A stretch of DNA of 40,406 bases. Source: Alphaproteobacteria bacterium. Lineage in GTDB: Bacteria; Pseudomonadota; Alphaproteobacteria; Puniceispirillales; Puniceispirillaceae. The stretch is from NCBI GenBank assembly GCA_011524995.1, contig WTJA01000126.1, forward strand, positions 1 through 40,406. The letters run 5' to 3'. A model generated the notes under the pieces. It saw only the letters and a program-made list of their open reading frames with translations. It made no database searches and was not told the origin of the DNA. Below are positions 34,455 to 40,406 of this stretch, in pieces; the stretch's first letter is position 1; each line of letters begins with the position of its first letter. The translations under genes and the position numbers were made by a program.

Positions 34455-37328
34455 TTATTCAGCGGCCCCTTTGCGCGCGTGTTTTTCTAATATGGGCTTC
34501 AAATAACGCCCTGTATGCGATGCGTCAACCTGTGCCACATCTTCAGGCGTACCAAAGGCCACACATTGCCCACCGCCATCGCCGCCTTCTGGCCCCATAT
34601 CAATGACATGGTCAGCGGTTTTGATCACATCTAGATTATGTTCAATCACAATGACCGTATTGCCATTATCAACAAGCTCATGAAGCACTTCTAATAATTT
34701 TGCAATATCTTCAAAATGCAGGCCTGTTGTCGGCTCATCCAGAATATAGATGGTTTTGCCTGTTGCGCGGCGGCTCAATTCTTTTGAGAGCTTAACACGC
34801 TGTGCTTCACCACCTGAGAGGGTTGTCGCTTGCTGACCAATCCGCACATAGCCAAGTCCTACACGAAGCATCGTCTCTAGTTTGTCTCTGATAGAGGGCA
34901 CAGCGTTAAAATAACCAACCCCTTCTTCGACAGTCATATCAAGCACATCCGCAATCGATTTGCCGCGCCATTTAATATCAAGTGTTTCGCGGTTATACCG
35001 TTTCCCTTTGCATTCATCACATGTCACATAGACATCGGGGAGGAAGTGCATTTCAATTTTGATAACACCGTCGCCTTGGCAGGCCTCGCATCGTCCGCCT
35101 TTCACGTTAAAGGAGAAGCGGCCTGGCGCATAACCGCGTGCCTTGGCTTCTGGGAGGCCAGCGAACCATTCACGGATAGGGGTGAAAGCCCCGGTATAGG
35201 TTGCTGGGTTCGACCGCGGTGTACGTCCAATTGGTGATTGGTCAATATCCACCACTTTGTCTAATAGCTCAATACCTTCAATGGCTTTGTGCGGTGCCGG
35301 AATTTCACGCGCTTTATGCAAGGATTTGGCCAAAGACTTCCATAATGTTTCAAGCACAAGCGTTGATTTACCGCCGCCTGATACGCCTGTCACACAGGTT
35401 AAAATACCAAGAGGGAAGGTGATATCCACATTCTGCAAATTATTACCTGTGGCGCCTTTCACACTGATTTTTCTGCCTTTTTTGGGTTTTCTTCTGGATT
35501 GTGGGATGGTGATTTCCCGTGTGCCAGATAGATATTGTCCGGTCAGTGAGGCTTTGTTCTGCATGATTTCATCGGCGGTACCTTGCGCCACCACTGTACC
35601 GCCATGCACACCAGCGCCTGGTCCCATATCAACGACATAATCTGCCTGTCTGATGGCATCTTCATCATGTTCCACCACCAAAACGGTATTGCCCAAATCA
35701 CGCAGGCGCGTCAGGGTCGCAAGCAGCCTGTCATTATCGCGTTGATGCAAACCAATTGACGGCTCATCTAACACATAGAGAACGCCGGTGAGGCCAGAAC
35801 CAATTTGCGAGGCTAGACGAATTCGCTGAGATTCGCCCCCTGATAACGTCCCAGAATTACGCGATAGATTGAGGTATGTCAGGCCAACATTGGCAAGGAA
35901 ACCAAGGCGTTCATTGATTTCTTTTAAGATACGAGTTGCGATTTCAGCCCGTTGTGGGTCAAGGCGCTGTTCCAAGGCTGTAAACCAAGCCAGCGCATCT
36001 GCAATCGCAAAGGAGGCAATGTCTGAGATATCTTTATCATCAATTTTGACAGCTAATGATTCTGGCTTCAAACGCTTGCCATGACAGCTATCGCAAGGAT
36101 GATTGGCACGGAATTTATCAAGCTCTTCTCTGACCCAGCTAGAATCTGTCTCACGATAGCGTCTTGTAAGGTTAGGAATAAGGCCCTCAAACGGCTTCTT
36201 TGTGCGATAAGAGCGCAAACCATCATCATATTGCATGTTTACCGCTTCTTGACCTGAGCCATGCAAGATGACTTGCTTTGCCTGCTTATCAAGCTTTACA
36301 AAGGGCACATCCAGCGAGAATTGGAAATGTTTGGCCAAGGATTCCAGCGTCTGCATATAATATTTTGACGTTGAGCTTGCCCAAGGAGCAAGCGCGCCAT
36401 TGCGTAGCGATAAGGCTTCATCTGGCACAATCAAAGCGGCATCAAAATGGCTCGCTGTCCCAAGGCCATCACAAGCGGGGCAGGCACCAAACGGGTTGTT
36501 GAATGAGAAAAGCCGCGGTTCTACCTCATCAATCGTAAAGCCTGATACAGGGCAAGAGAAGCGCGCTGAAAAAACCGTTCTCTCTTCCGTTTTGGCCTCA
36601 TCCGCATAGACAAGCCCATCTGCAAGACCAAGCGCTGTCTCAAGGCTATCAGCTAATCTGGTCGCTAGATCTTCTGAGTCTTTGCGCACAATGATACGGT
36701 CAACCACCACTTCGATATCGTGTTTTTTCTTTTTGTCGAGCGTCGGCGTATCATCCAAATCATAAAAGGCGCCATCAATCCGCACACGGCTAAAGCCTTT
36801 TTGCATGAAATCAGCGAGCTCTTTGCGATATTCGCCTTTGCGACCACGAACAACTGGCGCCAACAGATAGAGACGCTTACCATCCTCCATTGCCATAATG
36901 ATATCGACCATTTGGCTCACAGTCTGGGATTGAATCGGCAAGCCAGTAGCTGGCGAGTAAGGGATGCCGACACGCGCCCACAGCAAGCGCATATAATCAT
37001 AGATTTCGGTCACTGTACCAACGGTTGAACGGGGGTTCTTTGACGTTGTTTTCTGTTCAATCGAAATCGCAGGTGAGAGCCCTTCAATGAGTTCGACATC
37101 AGGCTTTTGCATCATTTCTAGGAATTGCCGGGCATAGGCAGAAAGTGATTCGACATAGCGGCGCTGGCCTTCGGCATAAATCGTATCAAAGGCGAGGCTT
37201 GATTTCCCAGATCCTGAAAGGCCAGTTATCACCACGAGTTGGTCGCGCGGCAAATCAACGCTCACATTTTTGAGGTTGTGCTCTTTGGCACCGCGTACCG
37301 AAATTTGTCGCAAATGGCTGTCTGTCAT
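34455..37328 (-). CDS. uvrA: UvrABC excinuclease subunit A
   Basis: DNA damage sensor of nucleotide excision repair, an ABC-type ATPase dimer that loads UvrB. The 957-residue protein has both nucleotide sites: Walker [10 protein letters not shown] at 36-44 and GVSGGGKST around 648-656, with [12 protein letters not shown] and [12 protein letters not shown] signatures. Zinc regions: the first has C259, C283 and C286, but the fourth position is Ser262 (CPVS rather than CPxC); the interdomain one is CDSCHGKR; the last is CEACQGDG with CDECKGKR. It is divergent from ssb, as in many bacteria. No GTTC-N7-GTTC LexA box is visible upstream. Confidence 0.97.
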   Translation of the reverse strand: MTDSHLRQISVRGAKEHNLKNVSVDLPRDQLVVITGLSGSGKSSLAFDTIYAEGQRRYVESLSAYARQFLEMMQKPDVELIEGLSPAISIEQKTTSKNPRSTVGTVTEIYDYMRLLWARVGIPYSPATGLPIQSQTVSQMVDIIMAMEDGKRLYLLAPVVRGRKGEYRKELADFMQKGFSRVRIDGAFYDLDDTPTLDKKKKHDIEVVVDRIIVRKDSEDLATRLADSLETALGLADGLVYADEAKTEERTVFSARFSCPVSGFTIDEVEPRLFSFNNPFGACPACDGLGTASHFDAALIVPDEALSLRNGALAPWASSTSKYYMQTLESLAKHFQFSLDVPFVKLDKQAKQVILHGSGQEAVNMQYDDGLRSYRTKKPFEGLIPNLTRRYRETDSSWVREELDKFRANHPCDSCHGKRLKPESLAVKIDDKDISDIASFAIADALAWFTALEQRLDPQRAEIATRILKEINERLGFLANVGLTYLNLSRNSGTLSGGESQRIRLASQIGSGLTGVLYVLDEPSIGLHQRDNDRLLATLTRLRDLGNTVLVVEHDEDAIRQADYVVDMGPGAGVHGGTVVAQGTADEIMQNKASLTGQYLSGTREITIPQSRRKPKKGRKISVKGATGNNLQNVDITFPLGILTCVTGVSGGGKSTLVLETLWKSLAKSLHKAREIPAPHKAIEGIELLDKVVDIDQSPIGRTPRSNPATYTGAFTPIREWFAGLPEAKARGYAPGRFSFNVKGGRCEACQGDGVIKIEMHFLPDVYVTCDECKGKRYNRETLDIKWRGKSIADVLDMTVEEGVGYFNAVPSIRDKLETMLRVGLGYVRIGQQATTLSGGEAQRVKLSKELSRRATGKTIYILDEPTTGLHFEDIAKLLEVLHELVDNGNTVIVIEHNLDVIKTADHVIDMGPEGGDGGGQCVAFGTPEDVAQVDASHTGRYLKPILEKHARKGAAE

Positions 37329-37362
37329 GGTGTTTTGCCTGTCAATTATCTTACCCTATCAT

Positions 37363-37394
37363 CTGGTACGCATAATATGGCGTGTCAGTGCCAG
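37363..37394 (-). promoter_or_regulatory. Inverted repeat around a possible uvrA -10 box
   Basis: In the uvrA-ssb gap, CTGGTAC (37363-37369) and GTGCCAG (37388-37394) are complementary over 7 positions with one G:T, separated by 18 bases. On the uvrA strand a TATTAT (37377-37372) lies between the arms, about 44 bases before the uvrA ATG. This could be an operator overlapping the promoter; the regulator is unknown. Confidence 0.3.
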
Positions 37395-37495
37395 ACAAAC
37401 TACTCTGAAAAGCAAAAAATATCATGTGCATTCTGTGTTTTCTTCGTTAGGATAGAGCAGACTATCATAATCTTAGCCAAAAATAGGAATGTCAC

Positions 37496-37978
37496 ATGGC
37501 AGGCAGTGTAAATAAAGTAATTCTTGTTGGGAATTTAGGGCGTGACCCTGAGGTGCGCACAACACAAGATGGCGGAAAAATCGTTAATCTTTCCATTGCC
37601 ACGTCAGAAAGATGGAAAGATCGCAATAGCGGTGAACAGCGCGAAAAGACCGAATGGCATCGCGTCGTGATTTTTAACGAAAATCTCGCGCGTGTGGCAG
37701 AATCATATCTGCGCAAAGGCTCAAACGTATATATTGAGGGCCAACTTCAAACACGCAAATGGACTGACCAGCAGGGCGTTGAAAAATACACGACAGAGGT
37801 TGTGCTTCAGCGCTATCGCGGTGAGCTAACAATGCTTGGTGGCCGTGATTCATCATCTGCCCCAGCCATGGGAATGGATGACGGTTTTGGCGGCGCGCCA
37901 TCGGCAGCACCAGCTGGTAATTTACCAGAACCACCAATGGCTGGCGGCTCAGATCTGGATGATGATATCCCCTTCTAG
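37496..37978 (+). CDS. ssb: Single-stranded DNA-binding protein
   Basis: Binds single-stranded DNA in replication, repair and recombination. The 160-residue protein has an OB fold at about 1-112 ([18 protein letters not shown], then [14 protein letters not shown] and [12 protein letters not shown]), a Gly/Pro/Ala-rich linker, and the acidic tip DLDDDIPF that recruits partner proteins. The length is normal. AGGA lies 9 bases before the ATG; a CATAAT at 37466-37471 could be the -10, without a good -35. An intrinsic terminator follows 36 bases after the stop, so it is probably a single-gene unit. Confidence 0.97.
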   Translation: MAGSVNKVILVGNLGRDPEVRTTQDGGKIVNLSIATSERWKDRNSGEQREKTEWHRVVIFNENLARVAESYLRKGSNVYIEGQLQTRKWTDQQGVEKYTTEVVLQRYRGELTMLGGRDSSSAPAMGMDDGFGGAPSAAPAGNLPEPPMAGGSDLDDDIPF

Positions 37979-38013
37979 GGCGGTTGCTAAAAAACAAATA
38001 TAAACAATGCGTT

Positions 38014-38041
38014 AAAAGCCATTCCTTGAATGGCTTTTTTT
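38014..38041 (+). terminator. Intrinsic terminator after ssb
   Basis: An 11-bp perfect stem AAAAGCCATTC/GAATGGCTTTT with a three-base CTT loop, running into a tract of seven T. It separates ssb from gyrA. Confidence 0.93.
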
Positions 38042-38141
38042 GTGCCTTTTTCGGGATTTTGTTAGGCGTGATTGCGGGTTTTGTGGTATGTTTAAGGGGC
38101 TAATAACACGCCGAGTTTAATATGTGGTGGGGAGTGTCAAA

Positions 38142-40406
38142 GTGAGCGAACAAGAGCCGCAAAATAGCACCGTAATTTCAATCGCAGATGAGATGAAAAG
38201 CTCTTATCTCGACTATGCGATGAGTGTGATTGTGTCACGCGCCTTGCCAGATGTGCGTGACGGTCTGAAGCCTGTGCATCGCCGCATTCTCTATGCCATG
38301 ATTGAAGGTGGTTATGATTGGTCCAAGCCACCACGGAAATCAGCGCGTATCGTCGGTGATGTGATGGGTAATTATCACCCGCATGGTGATAGCTCTATCT
38401 ATGAATCAATGGTGCGTATGGCGCAGGATTTCTCCATGCGCCTGCCATTAGTGGACGGTCAGGGGAATTTTGGCTCTGTTGACGGTGACCCTGCGGCGGC
38501 GATGCGTTACACCGAATCACGGTTAGCGAAATCAGCTGAATTTTTGTTGCGTGATATTGATAAAAATACAGTTGATTTCATCCCGAACTATGATGAAACG
38601 CAGCTTGAGCCCTCTGTATTGCCTGCTGAATATCCGAATTTGCTGGTAAATGGTGCAGGGGGTATCGCTGTGGGGATGGCAACGAACGTGCCACCGCATA
38701 ATCCCACTGAAGTGATCACTGCCTGTCAGGAAGTGATGCGTAACCCTGATATCTCCGTTGATGAGTTGATTGAGATTGTACCAGGCCCCGATTTCCCAAC
38801 AGGGGCTATGATTATGGGGCGCGCAGGGATTCGTGATGCCTATCACACAGGGCGCGGCTCTGTGATGATGCGTGCCAAGGCGGAAATCGTGACAGATAAC
38901 CGTGACCGTGAATCAATCATCATCACCGAAATCCCCTATCAGGTGAATAAGGCGCAGCTGCTTGAGCGGATTGGCGAATTGGTTGTTGAAAAAACCATCG
39001 AAGGTATTGGTGATATCCGTGATGAATCTGACCGTAAAGGTATGCGCATCGTCATTGAGATTAAACGTGATGCCTCCGGTGATGTAATCCTCAACCAGCT
39101 TTATCGTCATACAAGACTGCAGACGAGCTTTGCTGTGAATATGCTCGCCATGAATGGTGGTCGTCCGCAGCAAATGGGCCTCAAGGATGTGCTGGTTGCC
39201 TTTTGTGATTTCCGCCAAGAAGTGGTGGTGCGCCGGACAGAATATTTGCTCGGTAAAGCCAGAGATAGAGCCCATATCTTAGCGGGTCTCTTAGTTGCGC
39301 TTTCATCAATTGATGCTGTGATTGAGATGATCAAAGCTGCGCCAGATACAGAAACAGCGCGTAATAATTTGATGAATACCGCATGGCCTGCTGCCGAAGT
39401 GGCTGATTTCATTGGGTTGATTGATGATCCAGGCCATGAAGTGAAAGATGGCGCCTATCACCTCTCAGAGACGCAAGCGCGCGCGATTTTGGAATTGCGC
39501 TTGCAGCGTCTGACAGGAATGGAGCGCGGTAAGCTCGTTGATGAGACAAAAGAGCTGGCTGATAAAATTGTCGATTATCTGGATATTCTATCAAATCGCT
39601 CGCGCTTGATTGATGTGGTGCTTGGTGAATTTGAAGAAGCGAAATTACGCCTGCATGATGAACGTCGGACCTTTATCTCTGATGCCGCAGCTGATCAAGA
39701 TGATGAAGATTTGATTCAGCAAGAAGATATGGTCGTGACAGTATCACATCGCGGCTATATCAAGCGCGTGCCGCTATCAGTCTACCGGGCGCAGCGGCGT
39801 GGCGGCAAAGGCAGAGCTGGCATGAAGACGAGGGATGAGGATTTTGTCACACGGTTATTTGTGACAAACACACATGTGCCTATCCTGTTCTTCACATCGA
39901 CCGGCATGGTGTATCAGCTCAAATGTTACAAGCTGCCAGTGACAACGCCGCAGGCACAAGGCAAAGCCATGGTGAATTTATTACCAATTGCGCCGGATGA
40001 GACGATTCAAACCGTCATGCCAATGCCGGCAGACCAAGATAGCTGGGCGCATCTTAACATCGTATTTGCCACAGCATCGGGTAATATTCGCCGCAATAAA
40101 TTGTCTGATTTCACCAATATTAAACGTAATGGTAAAATTGCCATGAAGTTGGATGAGGGTGATGAGTTGGTAGGTGTGGCACCTTGCGCGGAGACAAGTG
40201 ACATCTTGCTCGCGACACGGGCTGGGAAAGCCATCCGTTTTGCAGCCGATAAGGTACGTGTCTTTGCGGGACGCGGCTCAACAGGGGTGCGTGGTATTCG
40301 CCTACTTGGTGATGACCGGGTCGTATCGATGTCAATTATTGCTGATGAAGCGTCTGAATATGTCTTATCAGTGACCGAAAATGGTTATGGTAAGCGGACA
40401 TCTGTT
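38142..40406 (+). CDS. gyrA: DNA gyrase subunit A, 3' end outside window
   Basis: Breakage-reunion subunit of DNA gyrase. The open frame runs from GTG 38142 through 755 codons to the last base and continues beyond, so the C-terminus is missing. The N-terminal block [22 protein letters not shown] is diagnostic of type IIA A subunits; the catalytic tyrosine is Y123 in AAMRYTE (E. coli Y122); the GyrA box QRRGGKG at 551-557 starts the C-terminal pinwheel and separates it from ParC. In the quinolone-determining region the residues equivalent to E. coli 83 and 87 are S84 and E88 (HGDSSIYE). GTG is preceded by GGGGAG at about 8 bases. The transcript start is not clear. Confidence 0.96.
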   Translation, partial: MSEQEPQNSTVISIADEMKSSYLDYAMSVIVSRALPDVRDGLKPVHRRILYAMIEGGYDWSKPPRKSARIVGDVMGNYHPHGDSSIYESMVRMAQDFSMRLPLVDGQGNFGSVDGDPAAAMRYTESRLAKSAEFLLRDIDKNTVDFIPNYDETQLEPSVLPAEYPNLLVNGAGGIAVGMATNVPPHNPTEVITACQEVMRNPDISVDELIEIVPGPDFPTGAMIMGRAGIRDAYHTGRGSVMMRAKAEIVTDNRDRESIIITEIPYQVNKAQLLERIGELVVEKTIEGIGDIRDESDRKGMRIVIEIKRDASGDVILNQLYRHTRLQTSFAVNMLAMNGGRPQQMGLKDVLVAFCDFRQEVVVRRTEYLLGKARDRAHILAGLLVALSSIDAVIEMIKAAPDTETARNNLMNTAWPAAEVADFIGLIDDPGHEVKDGAYHLSETQARAILELRLQRLTGMERGKLVDETKELADKIVDYLDILSNRSRLIDVVLGEFEEAKLRLHDERRTFISDAAADQDDEDLIQQEDMVVTVSHRGYIKRVPLSVYRAQRRGGKGRAGMKTRDEDFVTRLFVTNTHVPILFFTSTGMVYQLKCYKLPVTTPQAQGKAMVNLLPIAPDETIQTVMPMPADQDSWAHLNIVFATASGNIRRNKLSDFTNIKRNGKIAMKLDEGDELVGVAPCAETSDILLATRAGKAIRFAADKVRVFAGRGSTGVRGIRLLGDDRVVSMSIIADEASEYVLSVTENGYGKRTSV

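Noticed and set aside
37329-37495. LexA/SOS box for uvrA and ssb
   Set aside because: Neither the alphaproteobacterial nor the enterobacterial consensus is present on either strand.
1-40406. CRISPR array, insertion sequence, prophage or defence island
   Set aside because: No regularly spaced repeats, transposase, integrase, phage structural or nuclease/toxin pairs were seen; apart from the lone Dam-like methylase every gene is of core type.

Overview
The window reads as one stretch of core chromosome from an alphaproteobacterium of moderate GC content. Three things point there: a pcm-like/tolC/popZ-like/valS block, a long dgt-argS-SPOR-scpAB-tatABC-serS-surE-pcm-M23 / ATPase / yajC-secDF-Mth938-phytoene-synthase-like / trmFO block, and a folate-dependent TrmFO. 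All are arrangements I know from Alphaproteobacteria. A free-living marine lineage such as SAR116 would fit the compact layout, but that is only a guess. I see no insertion sequence, prophage, CRISPR array or restriction island. No gene-free stretch exceeds 300 bases.

Layout. 1-3773 (minus): a tight flavin reductase - selD (fused to an FAD/NAD oxidoreductase) - mnmH operon for 2-selenouridine in tRNA. 3839-6019 (minus): two transporters, EamA/DMT and MFS. 6141-6953 (plus): a solitary Dam-type DNA methylase, convergent with a tRNA-Cys gene (6966-7039, minus). 7134-13278 (plus): promoter, a divergent Pcm-like methyltransferase, TolC, a PopZ-like polar scaffold with a very long linker, and ValS. 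13373-15091 (plus): ilvD, closed by a strong terminator. 15159-16283 (minus): xthA and the Fe-S carrier erpA. 16448-28222 (plus): dgt, argS, SPOR protein, scpA, scpB, an orphan ABC ATPase, tatA, tatB, tatC, serS, surE, pcm and an NlpD-like lipoprotein. 28227-29081 (minus): an AAA-type ATPase. 29228-33106 (plus): yajC, secD, secF and two genes resembling the mitochondrial complex I assembly factors NDUFAF3 and NDUFAF6. 33108-37328 (minus): trmFO and uvrA. 37496-37978 (plus): ssb with a terminator. 38142 to the window end (plus): gyrA, cut by the edge.

How the genes work together. Most serve information handling (valS, argS, serS, tRNA-Cys, mnmH, trmFO, uvrA, ssb, gyrA, xthA, scpAB) or export and envelope (tatABC, yajC-secDF, tolC, SPOR protein, NlpD-like protein). 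Gene ends are packed: stop/start overlaps occur at scpB/ABC, tatB/tatC, pcm/M23, Mth938/phytoene-synthase-like and flavin reductase/selD, and two convergent pairs have only 1 and 4 bases between their stops.

I do not see an obviously new multi-gene system. The points most worth a second look are the SelD fusion operon, the long-linker PopZ, the Pcm-like protein with a rewritten substrate loop, the histone H1-like tails on both TatA and TatB, the scpAB-tatA junction carrying an ABC ATPase where nagZ is missing upstream, and the paired NDUFAF3/NDUFAF6-like genes.
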